Source: Palleronia marisminoris
GTDB taxonomy: Bacteria > Pseudomonadota > Alphaproteobacteria > Rhodobacterales > Rhodobacteraceae
Direction: 5' to 3'
Assembly (NCBI RefSeq): GCF_900172315.1
Contig: NZ_FWFV01000004.1
Location: 186,001-250,000, forward strand
DNA: 64,000 bases
This document shows positions 1 to 9,601 of the stretch, one piece after another; position 1 is the stretch's first letter; the number at the start of each line of letters is the position of its first letter. The translations under genes and the position numbers were made by a program. The notes below the pieces were generated by a model. The model made no database searches. It had not been told where the DNA came from and saw nothing but the letters and a program-made list of their open reading frames with translations.

Positions 1-942
1 GTCGTCGTCAACGAATTCGGCGACGTGGGCGTCGACGGCGAGATCCTCAAGGGCTGCGCGATTCCCGACTGCCCTGCCGAAAACATCGTCGAACTGGCGA
101 ATGGCTGCATCTGCTGCACGGTGGCAGACGACTTCATTCCCACGATCGAGGCGCTGATGAAGCTCGACCCGCGCCCCGATCACATCCTGATCGAGACGTC
201 GGGCCTTGCCCTGCCGAAGCCCCTGCTCAAGGCGTTCGACTGGCCCGACATCCGGTCCAAGATTACCGTGGACGGCGTGATCTCTCTGGCCGATGCCGAG
301 GCCGTGGCGGCGGGCCGCTTTGCCCCCGACGTGGACCGCGTGCAGGCCCAGCGCGAGGCCGATGACAGCATCGACCACGAAACGCCCCTGTCCGAGGTGT
401 TCGAGGATCAGATCTCCTGCGCCGACATCGTGCTTCTGACCAAGCCCGACCTCGCCGGCCCCGAAGGCGTCGCGAAGGCCCGAGCGATCATCGCCGCCGA
501 AGCTCCCCGCCCCCTGCCCATCGTGGAATGCGCCGAAGGGGTCGTGGACCCGCGCGTGATCCTTGGCCTCGGTGCCGCCGCCGAGGATGACATGGACGCC
601 CGCCCCTCGCACCATGACGACGCGGCCGACCACGATCACGACGATTTCGAGTCCATCGTCGTGGACATCCCTGAACTTGCCGCGCCCGCCGACCTCGTCG
701 CCGCCATCGAGACGCTTGCGCGCGAACGCAACATCCTGCGCGTGAAGGGCTACGCCGCCGTGCAGGGCAAGCCCATGCGCCTGCTGGTCCAGGCCGTCGG
801 CGCCCGCGTGCGTCACCAATTCGACCGCCCGTGGAAGCCCGAGGAAGCCCGCCGCGGCCGCCTCGTGGTGATCGCCGAGCATGACGACATCGACGAAACC
901 GCGATCCGCGCCGCGCTTGGCGCGCTCGAGGCCGCCGAATGA
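1..942 (+). CDS. cobW: CobW, cobalamin-cluster P-loop GTPase / metal chaperone (5' truncated)
   Basis: Member of the COG0523 GTPase family, thought to deliver a metal (probably cobalt) to cobalamin synthesis. The reading frame is open from base 1. The first visible residues, VNEFGD followed by GVDG, are the family's switch region, so the Walker A motif and the true start lie before the window. The metal-binding CxCC motif (CICC) is at 106-117. A His/Asp-rich stretch (HHDD...HDHDD, about 610-645) precedes the C-terminal CobW_C domain, as is common in metal chaperones of this family. The gene is followed 27 bases later by cobN on the same strand, which supports the cobalamin role over other COG0523 roles such as zinc homeostasis. 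The 5' truncation is an artefact of the window. Confidence 0.93.
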   Translation, partial: VVVNEFGDVGVDGEILKGCAIPDCPAENIVELANGCICCTVADDFIPTIEALMKLDPRPDHILIETSGLALPKPLLKAFDWPDIRSKITVDGVISLADAEAVAAGRFAPDVDRVQAQREADDSIDHETPLSEVFEDQISCADIVLLTKPDLAGPEGVAKARAIIAAEAPRPLPIVECAEGVVDPRVILGLGAAAEDDMDARPSHHDDAADHDHDDFESIVVDIPELAAPADLVAAIETLARERNILRVKGYAAVQGKPMRLLVQAVGARVRHQFDRPWKPEEARRGRLVVIAEHDDIDETAIRAALGALEAAE

Positions 943-969
943 CCCGGCGCGCGATGACGGGCCCGTAAG

Positions 970-3900
970 ATGCACGTCATCTTCCGCGAAAGCCACGGGC
1001 TCGAAGAGGCCGGCACGCCCACCGATCTCGGCCAGGACCCGGCCGACCTGGTGGTGCTGTCGTTCTCGGACTCGGACCTCGGCGCGTTCGCGGAAGCCTG
1101 GCACAGGGCGCGCGACGGACTGCCGTCGCTGCGCCTCGCCAACCTGTCGGCGCTGCGCCACCCGCTGTCGGTCGATACCTATGTCGATCAGACGCTCTCG
1201 GGGGCGAAGGGCATCCTGATCCGCCTGATCGGCGGCGCGCCCTACTGGTCCTACGGCCTTCAGCAGGTCGAAGCGCTAGCTCGCTCCCGCGGCATACCGC
1301 TGGCCGTCCTACCCGCCGATGGCCGCCCGGACGAGACGCTGGACCGCGCCTCGACCCTGCCCACATCGACCCTGCGGCGTCTTCAGCATTTCTGCGACAC
1401 CGGCGGCGTCGTGGCGGCGCAAGCGGCGCTGCAGCAGATGGCGCTCGCCTCGGGACTCTATGCCGGGCCGGTCCGGGGGCAGAAGGCGCTGCCGATGGTG
1501 GGGGCGTGGACGCCCGAGGACGGGCCGTGTTGTCCGTTGGTCGGCATGGCATCCGGAACCGAGCGACGGGTGCTGGTCGTCTTCTACCGCTCCTACCTGG
1601 TCGCCGCGGACCTCGAGCCGGTGGCTGCCCTGATCGAAGCCCTGCGCGCGCGCGGGTTCGACGCCGTGGGGCTGTTCGCGCCCTCGCTGAAGGCGCCAGA
1701 TGCGGCGGGCTGGCTGCGGCGGCAGGTTCGGTTCTGGGCTCCGGTGGCCGTGGTGAACGCGACGGCGTTCTCGGGCCGCGGCGAGGACGGGACATCGCCC
1801 CTCGACGCCGCTGGCGTGCCGGTGTTCCAGGTCGCGCTGTCGACGGCCAACCGTAAGGCGTGGGCCGGGGCCGAGCGCGGCCTGTCCCCGGCCGATCTGG
1901 CCATGCACGTGGTCCTGCCCGAGATGGACGGCCGGATCCTCGGCGGCGTCGCCTCGTTCAAGGAACCCGGCGTGCGCGACCCCGACCTGCAGTTCGCCCG
2001 CGTCGCCCACAGCGCGGACGAGGGGCGCGTCGCTGCCATCGCGGACCGGGTCGCGGCGTGGGTGCGGCTCGGGGCGACCCAGGCGGCGGATCGGCGGCCG
2101 GCGCTGGTGCTGTCGACCTATCCGGGGCGCGACTGGAACATGGCGCACGCCGTGGGGCTCGACGCCGTTGCCTCGACCGAGGCGATCCTTTCGGACCTGC
2201 GCGAGGCGGGCTACGCAATAGCGCCCGGGGATGCCCTGCCCGAAGCACTGGCCGCGCGCAGCGAGGCCTGGCCGCTCGCCGACTATCGCGCCGCGCTGGA
2301 CCGGCTGCCCAAGGGCTTGCGCGCCGACCTTGACGACGCCTGGGGCGCGCCCGAGCACGATCCCGCTTTGAAGGACGGCGCCTTCCACTTCGCAGCCGTC
2401 CGTCGCGGTGCCGCTTGGGTCGCCCTGCAGCCCGAGCGCGGGACGCCGCAGGCGAAGGGCGACGACTACCACGATCTCAGCCGCGTCCCGCGCCACGCCT
2501 ATGTCGCCTTCTACCTTTGGCTGAGGCAGCGGGCCGATGCGCTGGTCCATATCGGTGCGCATGGCACGCTGGAATGGCTGCCGGGCAAGGCGGTCGCGCT
2601 GTCGGACACCTGCTGGCCCGAGGCGCTGGTGGGCGACCTGCCCGTGATATACCCCTTCATCGTCAACGACCCCGGCGAGGCCGCGCAGGCCAAGCGGCGG
2701 ATCGGCGCGGTGACGCTGGGCCATGTGCCGCCCCCGCTGAAGGAAAGCGGCACGCCAGAACGGTTGGCGCATCTGGAGGCGCTTCTCGACGAGTTCTCGA
2801 ACGCCGACGGGCTCGATCCACGCCGCCGCGACCGCCTGCAGGAGGACATCCGCTCCGAGGCGCAGGCGCTGGGGGTCGAGGCCGATCTGGGCCTGGACGG
2901 CGCCTCCTGTCCCGCCGAGGCGATCACCCGGATCGACCGCTTCGTCTGCGACGTGAAGGAAGGCCAGTTCGGCGACGGCCTGCATGTCTGGGGGCGCGAG
3001 AACGCCTTCGACGACGGTGCGGGCGAGCGGCAGGCGCTGCTGGATGCGCTGGACGGCAAGCGGATCGAGGCGGGGCCGTCCGGCTCGCCCTATCGCGGGC
3101 GGGCGGACGTGCTGCCGACGGGGCGGAACCTGTTCACCGTGGATGCGCGCGCCGTGCCGACGCGGGCCGCCTGGGCGCAGGGGGGTCGGCTGGCCGACGA
3201 AGTGGTGCGGCGGCACTTGCAGGACGAGGGCGACTGGCCGCGGGCGATGGTGGTGGACCTGTGGGGCTCGTCCACGATGCGCACGGCCGGCGAGGATTTC
3301 GCGATGGCGCTGGCGTTGATGGGGGTGCGGCCCGTTTGGGACGACGGGTCCGAGCGGGTGCGCGGGATCGAAGTCCTGCCGATCGCCGAACTGGATCGCC
3401 CGCGGGTGGACGTGACGCTGCGCATCTCGGGCCTGTTCCGCGATACCTTTCCGGGGCTTGGGCGGTTGCATGGACAGGCTGTGCGCGCGCTGGCGGCGCG
3501 GGACGAGGCGCCGGACTGGAATCCCTTCGTCGGGCAGACGGGCGCGCGCGTTTACGGCCCTGCGCCGGGCAGCTTCGGGCTGGGCGTCGACGCGCATGAC
3601 TATGGCGATGCGGGACGGCAGGCGGCGGGCGAGGCGTGGCTGGCGGCCTCGGCCTGGGCGCATGACGGCGAGGAACCCCGCCGCGACGAGAGCGGCCTGC
3701 GCGAGCGGGTGGCGGGCGCGCAGGCTTTTGTCCACGCGCAGGACCTCGCCGAAAGCGACCTGCTGCTCGCGGGCGACTACGCGACCCACGAGGCCGGGTT
3801 CGCAGCCGCGCAGGCCGTCACCGGAGGGGCCGCGCGGCTGTGGCACCTGGACAATACCGCGCCCGACCGGCCCCGCGCCCGGTCCCTGCAGGAAGAGATC

Positions 3901-4215
3901 GCCCGCGTCGTCCGCGGCCGCGCCACACATCCCGGCTGGATCGCCGGGATGATGCGCCACGGCTTCCGCGGCGGGGCAGAGATCGCTGCCACGCTGGAAC
4001 ACATGGCCGCCTTCGCGCAGCTTGCCGGCGTGGTCGAGCCGCACCTGTTCGACGCGTACCACGAGGCGACGCTCGGCGACGCCGCGGTGGTCGACTTCCT
4101 CGGCCGCGAGAATCCGGGCGCGCTCGAGGCGATGCGCGAGCGGTTCGCCGCGCTTCATGCGGCGGGCCTGTGGCAGACGCGGCGCAACTCGATCCTCGCG
4201 GAGCTCGGGCCGTGA
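970..4215 (+). CDS. cobN: Cobaltochelatase subunit CobN
   Basis: Large subunit of the aerobic ATP-dependent cobaltochelatase, which inserts cobalt into hydrogenobyrinic acid a,c-diamide together with CobS and CobT (neither is in this window). The 1081-residue product carries the CobN/magnesium-chelatase H-type domain through most of its length, including HIGAHGTLEWLPGK near residue 525 and the C-terminal segment THPGWIAGMMRHGFRGGAEI. It is shorter than the classical Pseudomonas denitrificans protein of about 1270 residues, but no region looks disrupted. The ATG at 970 follows cobW closely, and the stop overlaps the cobG start (GTGA, 4 bases), so cobN and cobG are translationally coupled. Assignment to CobN rather than ChlH/BchH rests on the cob gene neighbours. 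Confidence 0.95.
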   Translation: MHVIFRESHGLEEAGTPTDLGQDPADLVVLSFSDSDLGAFAEAWHRARDGLPSLRLANLSALRHPLSVDTYVDQTLSGAKGILIRLIGGAPYWSYGLQQVEALARSRGIPLAVLPADGRPDETLDRASTLPTSTLRRLQHFCDTGGVVAAQAALQQMALASGLYAGPVRGQKALPMVGAWTPEDGPCCPLVGMASGTERRVLVVFYRSYLVAADLEPVAALIEALRARGFDAVGLFAPSLKAPDAAGWLRRQVRFWAPVAVVNATAFSGRGEDGTSPLDAAGVPVFQVALSTANRKAWAGAERGLSPADLAMHVVLPEMDGRILGGVASFKEPGVRDPDLQFARVAHSADEGRVAAIADRVAAWVRLGATQAADRRPALVLSTYPGRDWNMAHAVGLDAVASTEAILSDLREAGYAIAPGDALPEALAARSEAWPLADYRAALDRLPKGLRADLDDAWGAPEHDPALKDGAFHFAAVRRGAAWVALQPERGTPQAKGDDYHDLSRVPRHAYVAFYLWLRQRADALVHIGAHGTLEWLPGKAVALSDTCWPEALVGDLPVIYPFIVNDPGEAAQAKRRIGAVTLGHVPPPLKESGTPERLAHLEALLDEFSNADGLDPRRRDRLQEDIRSEAQALGVEADLGLDGASCPAEAITRIDRFVCDVKEGQFGDGLHVWGRENAFDDGAGERQALLDALDGKRIEAGPSGSPYRGRADVLPTGRNLFTVDARAVPTRAAWAQGGRLADEVVRRHLQDEGDWPRAMVVDLWGSSTMRTAGEDFAMALALMGVRPVWDDGSERVRGIEVLPIAELDRPRVDVTLRISGLFRDTFPGLGRLHGQAVRALAARDEAPDWNPFVGQTGARVYGPAPGSFGLGVDAHDYGDAGRQAAGEAWLAASAWAHDGEEPRRDESGLRERVAGAQAFVHAQDLAESDLLLAGDYATHEAGFAAAQAVTGGAARLWHLDNTAPDRPRARSLQEEIARVVRGRATHPGWIAGMMRHGFRGGAEIAATLEHMAAFAQLAGVVEPHLFDAYHEATLGDAAVVDFLGRENPGALEAMRERFAALHAAGLWQTRRNSILAELGP

Positions 4216-5267
4216 GCGTGGTCAAGGGCTGGTGCCCCGGTGCGTGGCAGCCGATGATGTCGGGCGACGGGCTGGTGGTGCGGGTGCGTCCGCATCTGGC
4301 GCGGCTGAGCCGAGCGCAGGCGCTTGGTTTGGCGGCCTTGGCCGCGGCGCAGGGCAGCGGCATCGTTGAGCTGACCCGGCGCGGCAACGTCCAGCTGCGC
4401 GGCATCGTCGATCATGGGGCCGTGATCGCGGGCCTGGCCGAGCTGGACCTGCTCGATCCCGACCCCGATGCAGAGGCCCGGCGCAACGTCACCGTCGCCC
4501 CTGACTGGCAGCCGGGCGACGCGACGCAACGCCTCGCCGACGCGCTGACCCGGCAGCTGGCAGAGCTTCCGCCCCTGCCCGCCAAGTTCGGCTTCGTCAT
4601 CGATGCGGGGCCGGTCCGCGTCCTGGACGGCGTGCCGGGCGACGTGCGGATCGAACGGGGCGAGGCCGGGCTGATCCTGCGGGCCGAGGGGCAGCCGTTC
4701 GGCCGTGCGGTGGACGAGGCGACGGCGGTGGACGCGGCGCTCGCCCTTGCGCAATGGTTCGCGGCGCATCGCGGGGAGGCGCGGCGGATGCGCGCTGCCT
4801 CTCCTCCCGGGCCGTGGGACGCCGAGGTCGGGCCGGTCGGGCCGGTTCAAGGCTTCACCGAGGGCGGCGTGGCGTTCGGCCAGATGCCGGCCGAGACGCT
4901 GGCTGTCGCTGCGCAAGCCGCCGAGGGAATCCGCGTCACGCCATGGCGGACGCTGCTTCTGGAGGGCGCGACTGCCCGTCCCAGCGGCATGCTGCCCCCC
5001 GACAATCCGCTGCTGAAGGTGGATGCCTGCCCCGGCGCGCCGCTCTGCCCGCAGGCGAGTGTCGAGACGCGCTCCCTCGCCCGGCAAGCGCACCCCAAAG
5101 GGTCGCTCCATGTCAGCGGGTGCGCGAAGGGATGCGCGCGGTCCGCGCCGGCGGACGTGACGCTGGTGGGGCGGGACGGCCGGTTCGATCTTGTCATCGG
5201 CGGCCGCGCGGGCGACACACCCGCCGCGACCGGACTGACGCCGCAGGAGGCCCTCGATGCCCTATGA
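4212..5267 (+). CDS. cobG: CobG, precorrin-3B synthase
   Basis: Iron-sulfur monooxygenase of the aerobic cobalamin pathway that converts precorrin-3A to precorrin-3B. The protein (351 residues from GTG 4212) has two nitrite/sulfite-reductase ferredoxin-like halves. It retains the four cysteines that bind the 4Fe-4S centre: Cys273 and Cys279 in CPGAPLC, and Cys304 and Cys308 in SGCAKGC. The frame stays open upstream of 4212, but that part is antisense-like shadow sequence inside cobN. The GTG overlapping the cobN stop (GTGA) gives a product beginning VSVVKGWCPGAWQP, which matches the expected N-terminus. It is shorter than the roughly 460-residue P. denitrificans enzyme. The 3' end overlaps cobH by 11 bases. 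Presence of cobG shows that the oxygen-dependent route is used. Confidence 0.93.
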   Translation: MSVVKGWCPGAWQPMMSGDGLVVRVRPHLARLSRAQALGLAALAAAQGSGIVELTRRGNVQLRGIVDHGAVIAGLAELDLLDPDPDAEARRNVTVAPDWQPGDATQRLADALTRQLAELPPLPAKFGFVIDAGPVRVLDGVPGDVRIERGEAGLILRAEGQPFGRAVDEATAVDAALALAQWFAAHRGEARRMRAASPPGPWDAEVGPVGPVQGFTEGGVAFGQMPAETLAVAAQAAEGIRVTPWRTLLLEGATARPSGMLPPDNPLLKVDACPGAPLCPQASVETRSLARQAHPKGSLHVSGCAKGCARSAPADVTLVGRDGRFDLVIGGRAGDTPAATGLTPQEALDAL

Positions 5268-5886
5268 GTACGAGAAGGACGGCGCCGCGATCTACCGCCA
5301 GTCCTTCGCCACGATCCGCGCCGAGGCGGACCTGACGGGCTTCGACGCCGAGGCCGAGCCGGTCGTCGTGCGCATGATCCACGCCGCCGGAATGGTCGGA
5401 CTGGAACGCCACGTGCGGATGTTCGGCGGTTTTGCCACCGCCGCCCGCACCGCGCTGGAAGCAGGGGCACCGATCCTGTGCGACGCGCGGATGGTCAGCG
5501 AGGGCGTCACGCGCACCCGCCTGCCCGCCGACAACGCGGTGATCTGCACGCTGCACGATCCGCGCGTCCCTGACATGGCGAAGGCGGCCGGCAACACCCG
5601 CTCGGCCATTGCGCTGGAGCTGTGGCGGCCGCATCTTGAAGGCGCGCTGGTGGCGATCGGGAACGCGCCGACGGCGCTGTTCCACCTGCTGAACATGCTC
5701 GAAGACCCCACCTGCCCGCGCCCCGCGGCGATCATCGGCTGCCCCGTCGGCTTCGTGGGTGCCGCGGAATCCAAGGCCGCGCTGTGGGCCGACCAGCCGG
5801 TGCCGTCGCTGATCGTCGACGGGCGGCTGGGCGGGTCGGCAATCACGGTCGCGGCGATCAACGCCCTTGCGAGCCGCGCGGAATGA
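5257..5886 (+). CDS. cobH: CobH, precorrin-8X methylmutase
   Basis: Catalyses the 1,5-sigmatropic methyl shift that converts precorrin-8X to hydrogenobyrinic acid. The 209-residue product has the normal family length. It contains the catalytic-histidine motif RMIHAAGMV (His42) near the N-terminus and the typical C-terminal segment ending SAITVAAINALA. The ATG at 5257 lies inside the end of cobG (11-base overlap), and the stop overlaps the cobI start as ATGA, so cobG-cobH-cobI are coupled. The CbiC name would apply in the anaerobic pathway; the adjacent cobG and cobN support CobH. Confidence 0.95.
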   Translation: MPYEYEKDGAAIYRQSFATIRAEADLTGFDAEAEPVVVRMIHAAGMVGLERHVRMFGGFATAARTALEAGAPILCDARMVSEGVTRTRLPADNAVICTLHDPRVPDMAKAAGNTRSAIALELWRPHLEGALVAIGNAPTALFHLLNMLEDPTCPRPAAIIGCPVGFVGAAESKAALWADQPVPSLIVDGRLGGSAITVAAINALASRAE

Positions 5887-6608
5887 CGGGCCGCGTCATC
5901 GGCGTGGGACTGGGTCCGGGCGATCCCGACCTGATGAGCGTGCGCGCCGACCGCCTGATCCGGGGCGCCGCGACCATCGCCTATTTCCGCAAGAAGGGCC
6001 GCCCCGGCCGCGCCCGCACCGCGGTCGAAGGGATGCTGCGCGACGACGTGACGGAGGTCGCGATGGAATACCCGGTGACGACGGAGATCCCGCTCGACGA
6101 TCCGGCCTATAACGACGCGCTCGCCGCCTTCTACGAGGACGTGGCCGAGACGCTGGCCGCACAGGTCGAAGCGGGCGAAGAAATCATCGTGCCCTGCGAG
6201 GGCGACCCGTTCTTCTACGGCTCGTTCATGCACCTCTACACCCGCCTGAAGGACCGCGTCCGGGTCGAGGTCGTGCCTGCGATCACCGGCATGTCGGCCG
6301 CCTGGACGGCCACGGGCCTGCCGATCACATGGGGCGACGACGTGCTGTCGGTGGTCATGGCGACCCTGCCCGAGGACCTGCTGGAGGCGCGCTTTCGCGA
6401 GGCCGACGCGCTGGTGGTGATGAAGATCGGGCGGAACATGGACAAGGTCCGCCGCGCCCTGCGGACCGCCGGGAAATACGACCGCGCGTGGCTGGTCGAA
6501 TGCGCCTCGATGTCCGAGGAATGCGTCATGACGCTGGCCCAGGCAGAGGGGCGGCAGGTCCCGTATTTCTCGATCGTGCTCGTCCACGGACAGGGGCGCC
6601 GGCCTTGA
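5883..6608 (+). CDS. cobI: CobI, precorrin-2 C20-methyltransferase
   Basis: S-adenosylmethionine-dependent methyltransferase that methylates C20 of precorrin-2. From the ATG at 5883 (ATGA overlap with cobH) the product has 241 residues. It starts with the tetrapyrrole-methylase signature IGVGLGPGDPDLMSVRA and carries the second SAM-pocket motif VPCEGDPFFYGSF and the AITGMSA segment. The frame extends upstream in cobH, but only the 5883 start gives a normal N-terminus. The enzyme sits between CobH and CobJ in the coupled cob operon and shares its fold with CobJ. Confidence 0.94.
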   Translation: MTGRVIGVGLGPGDPDLMSVRADRLIRGAATIAYFRKKGRPGRARTAVEGMLRDDVTEVAMEYPVTTEIPLDDPAYNDALAAFYEDVAETLAAQVEAGEEIIVPCEGDPFFYGSFMHLYTRLKDRVRVEVVPAITGMSAAWTATGLPITWGDDVLSVVMATLPEDLLEARFREADALVVMKIGRNMDKVRRALRTAGKYDRAWLVECASMSEECVMTLAQAEGRQVPYFSIVLVHGQGRRP

Positions 6609-7336
6609 GCGGCTGGCTGCGCATCGTGGGCCTCGGCCCCGGTTGCGACGGGCTGATCACGCCCGAGGCGCAGGCGACCGTCGCGGGGGCGACGGATATC
6701 GTGGGCTACATCCCCTATGTCGCGCGGGTGCCGGACCGGCCGGGGCTGGTGAAACACGCCAGCGACAACCGGGTGGAACTGGACCGGGCGAGCCATGCGC
6801 TGGACCTTGCGGCCGAGGGGCGGCAGGTGGCGGTGGTCTCGTCCGGTGATCCCGGTGTCTTCGCCATGGCCGCCGCGGTGTTCGAGGCGATGGAGGGGCG
6901 GCCCGACTGGCAGGGGCTGGACGTCGTCGTGGTCCCCGGGATCAGCGCCATGTTCGCGGCAGCCGCGCGAGCCGGCGCGCCGCTGGGCCACGATTTCTGC
7001 GCCATCAACCTCAGCGACAACCTCAAGCCCTGGGACCTGATCGAGAAGCGCCTGCGCCTCGCAGCCGAGGCCGATTTCGCCATGGCCTTCTACAACCCGC
7101 GCTCGGCCTCGCGCCCCGAGGGATTCCGCCGCACGCTGGAGGTGCTGCGCGAGGCCTGCGGCGACGATCGCCTCGTGATCTTCGCCCGCGCGGTGTCGAC
7201 CCCCGCCGAGCACATCTCTACCGTGAAGCTGAGCGAGGCCACGCCCGAGATGGCCGACATGCGCACGGTGGTGATCGTCGGGTCGTCCCGCACGCGCCGG
7301 GTGGGGCCATGGGTCTACACACCGCGGATGGCCTGA
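6605..7336 (+). CDS. cobJ: CobJ, precorrin-3B C17-methyltransferase (TTG start)
   Basis: Methylates C17 of precorrin-3B and drives ring contraction, using S-adenosylmethionine. Motifs are IVGLGPG at the N-terminus, SSGDPGVFAM, VVPGISAM, and MAFYNPRS in the second half; the length is 243 residues. No ATG or GTG exists between the cobI stop and the conserved IVGLGPG, while TTG at 6605 overlaps the cobI stop as TTGA and gives a product starting LSGWLRIVGLGPG. The TTG is therefore the probable start, with translation coupled to cobI. The next gene is aroC after 75 bases, so the rest of the corrin pathway (cobK, cobL, cobM, cobB and others) is not in this direction. Confidence 0.92.
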   Translation: MSGWLRIVGLGPGCDGLITPEAQATVAGATDIVGYIPYVARVPDRPGLVKHASDNRVELDRASHALDLAAEGRQVAVVSSGDPGVFAMAAAVFEAMEGRPDWQGLDVVVVPGISAMFAAAARAGAPLGHDFCAINLSDNLKPWDLIEKRLRLAAEADFAMAFYNPRSASRPEGFRRTLEVLREACGDDRLVIFARAVSTPAEHISTVKLSEATPEMADMRTVVIVGSSRTRRVGPWVYTPRMA

Positions 7337-7411
7337 GCACGGGCCTTGAACGCAGGGCTTGAGAGGGCCCCGGCGGGCCGCTAACAGCAAGCCAACCACG
7401 GGAGAGCCTTG

Positions 7412-8515
7412 ATGAGCCTGAACACCTACGGCCACCTGTTCCGCGTCACCACCTGGGGCGAAAGCCACGGGCCGGCCCTTGGCGCTACGGTCGACGGCTG
7501 CCCCCCGGGGGTGCCGCTCGCGCCCGAAGACATCCAGGTCTGGCTCGACAAGCGCAAGCCGGGACAGAACAAGTACACCACCCAGCGCCGCGAGGCCGAC
7601 GAGGTCGAGATCCTGTCGGGCGTCTACGAGGGGCAGACCACCGGCACCCCGATCCAGCTGATGATCCGCAACACCGACCAGCGGTCGAAGGATTACGGCG
7701 ACATCGCCGAGAAATTCCGCCCCGGCCATGCCGACATCACCTACTGGCAGAAATACGGCATCCGCGACCCGCGCGGCGGCGGTCGCTCCAGCGCGCGCGA
7801 GACTGCGGCGCGCGTGGCCGCCGGCGGCGTCGCGCGGGCGGCTTTGGCACAACTTGCGCCGGGGATGCAGGTGCAGGGCTACATGGTGCAGATGGGGCCG
7901 CATCGTGCCGACCCCTCGCGGTTCGACTGGGCGGAAGTCGAGCGCAACCCGTTCTGGACGCCTGACGCGCAGGCGGCCGAGACCTGGGCCGACTACCTCG
8001 ACGAGTTGCGCAAGTCCGGCGACAGCGTGGGCGCGGTGATCGAGTGCCGGATCTCGGGTGCCGCTGCAGGGCTGGGCGCGCCGATCTATGGCAAGCTCGA
8101 CACGGATCTGGCCGCCGCGATGATGTCGATCAACGCGGTGAAGGGGGTCGAGATCGGTGAGGGCATGGGTGCCGCCGCCCTGACCGGCAGCGAGAACGCG
8201 GACGAGATCAGCATGGGTCCGGACGGGCCGGTCTATGGCTCGAACCACGCCGGCGGCATCCTCGGCGGCATCTCGACCGGGCAGGACATCGTGGTCCGCT
8301 TCGCGGTCAAGCCGACCTCGTCGATCATGACGACCCGGCAGACGATCACCAAGGCGGGCGAGCCGGCCGAGATCGTGACCAAGGGCCGCCACGACCCCTG
8401 TGTCGGCATCCGCGCCGTCCCGGTGGCCGAAGCGATGGCGGCGGCGGTGATGCTCGACCACCTGCTTTTGCACCGCGGTCAGGTCGGCGACGGGCCTCGC
8501 GGTCGGATCGGGTAA
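7412..8515 (+). CDS. aroC: Chorismate synthase
   Basis: Last enzyme of the shikimate pathway; it converts EPSP to chorismate and needs reduced FMN. The 367-residue protein carries the three family signatures: the N-terminal [12 protein letters not shown], the central [17 protein letters not shown], and the C-terminal [17 protein letters not shown]. The ATG at 7412 has a GGGAGAG Shine-Dalgarno nine bases upstream; a TTG immediately before it (7409) is less likely. It is separated from cobJ by 75 bases without a clear terminator and is followed six bases later by an ABC transporter ATPase gene, so some readthrough between these unrelated functions is possible. Confidence 0.97.
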   Translation: MSLNTYGHLFRVTTWGESHGPALGATVDGCPPGVPLAPEDIQVWLDKRKPGQNKYTTQRREADEVEILSGVYEGQTTGTPIQLMIRNTDQRSKDYGDIAEKFRPGHADITYWQKYGIRDPRGGGRSSARETAARVAAGGVARAALAQLAPGMQVQGYMVQMGPHRADPSRFDWAEVERNPFWTPDAQAAETWADYLDELRKSGDSVGAVIECRISGAAAGLGAPIYGKLDTDLAAAMMSINAVKGVEIGEGMGAAALTGSENADEISMGPDGPVYGSNHAGGILGGISTGQDIVVRFAVKPTSSIMTTRQTITKAGEPAEIVTKGRHDPCVGIRAVPVAEAMAAAVMLDHLLLHRGQVGDGPRGRIG

Positions 8516-8521
8516 GGGTAG

Positions 8522-9601
8522 ATGGCTGTAGGACTATCCGCGATCCGCAAGCGGTTCGGCAGCCATTTCGCCGTCGACGGCATCTCGGCGAACATCACCG
8601 AGGGAGAGTTCTTCGTGGTCCTCGGCCCCTCGGGCTGCGGAAAATCGACGCTCCTGCGCATGATCGCCGGGCTTGAGCATCTCGACGGCGGAGAGATCAC
8701 GCTCAGCGGCCGCACAGTCTCGGGCCCCGGGCTACATGTCCCGCCTGAACGCCGCGATGTCGGGGTCGTGTTCCAGTCCTACGCGCTGTGGCCGCACATG
8801 GATGTCGGCGGCAACGTGGCCTTCCCGCTGGAGAGCGCGGGCAAGAGCCGCCGCGCTGCGCGGGCCGAGGCCGAGACGCACCTGAAGACCGTGGACCTGA
8901 TGCCGTTCCGCGACCGGCGACCGGCCGAGCTGTCGGGCGGCCAGCGCCAGCGCGTCGCCTTGGCGCGGTGCCTTGCCGGCGGTGCGCACACGGTGCTGAT
9001 GGACGAGCCGCTGGCCAATCTCGACCCGCATCTGCGCTCCACGATGGAGGAGGAGATTGCCGCCTTCCACCACCGCGCCGGCGCGACGACGATCTACATC
9101 ACCCACGACCAGCGCGAGGCGATGGCGCTGGCGACCCGCGTCGCCGTGATGGCGCGCGGGCAGTTCCAGCAGGTCGCGGCGCCGCAGGACCTCTACGAGC
9201 GTCCCGCCACCGCCGAGGTCGCCCGGTTCATCGGGCGCTCCGCCATCCTGAGCGCGACGCTTCAGGACGGGTGCGCCGCGATCGCCGGTCAACAGGTCCC
9301 CGTTACGCAGCAGGGTTCGGGCGCATGCGCCGTGTCGGTCGTCATCCGGCCGGGCGATGTGCGGCTGGGCGCTGGCGCGCTCACCGCTCGGCTCGACCGG
9401 GTGTTCTATCGCGGTGGCGTGTGGGAGGGCAGAGCCCATGTGTCGGGGCTGGAGCAGGGGCTTCCGGTGTCGAGCCCCCGGCCCCTGCGCAACGGCGAGA
9501 CCGTCCCGCTGGAGATCGCAAGCGGCTGGGTCCTGCCTGCCTCGTCAGATGCGCCAGGGCACGACGCCGGGCGGCAGGCGCCGGCCGAAGCGGTCGAGTA
9601 G
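8522..9601 (+). CDS. ABC transporter ATP-binding protein (FbpC/PotA-like)
   Basis: ATPase of a binding-protein-dependent importer. All nucleotide-binding motifs are intact: Walker A GPSGCGKST (residues 35-43), Q-loop VVFQSYALWPH, signature LSGGQRQR (137-144), Walker B TVLMDEP (157-163), D-loop NLD and switch His in ITHD. A C-terminal TOBE-like region follows, as in the ferric-iron (FbpC/AfuC) and putrescine-type ATPases. The likely partners are the permease and binding protein encoded convergently at 9545-12225. Its 3' end overlaps the permease gene by 57 bases on opposite strands. The substrate is not certain: iron(III), sugar phosphate, 2-aminoethylphosphonate and thiamine importers share this architecture. 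Confidence 0.88.
   Translation: MAVGLSAIRKRFGSHFAVDGISANITEGEFFVVLGPSGCGKSTLLRMIAGLEHLDGGEITLSGRTVSGPGLHVPPERRDVGVVFQSYALWPHMDVGGNVAFPLESAGKSRRAARAEAETHLKTVDLMPFRDRRPAELSGGQRQRVALARCLAGGAHTVLMDEPLANLDPHLRSTMEEEIAAFHHRAGATTIYITHDQREAMALATRVAVMARGQFQQVAAPQDLYERPATAEVARFIGRSAILSATLQDGCAAIAGQQVPVTQQGSGACAVSVVIRPGDVRLGAGALTARLDRVFYRGGVWEGRAHVSGLEQGLPVSSPRPLRNGETVPLEIASGWVLPASSDAPGHDAGRQAPAEAVE

Noticed and set aside
1309-4158. 949-codon open frame antisense to cobN
   Set aside because: Its composition is Arg/His/Gln/Pro-rich with no domain, and cobN is certain. In GC-rich genomes with strong third-position GC bias such antisense frames are expected.
7337-7411. Riboswitch or terminator between cobJ and aroC
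   Set aside because: The 75-base gap has GC-rich runs but no stable stem followed by a T tract and no B12-box-like sequence.
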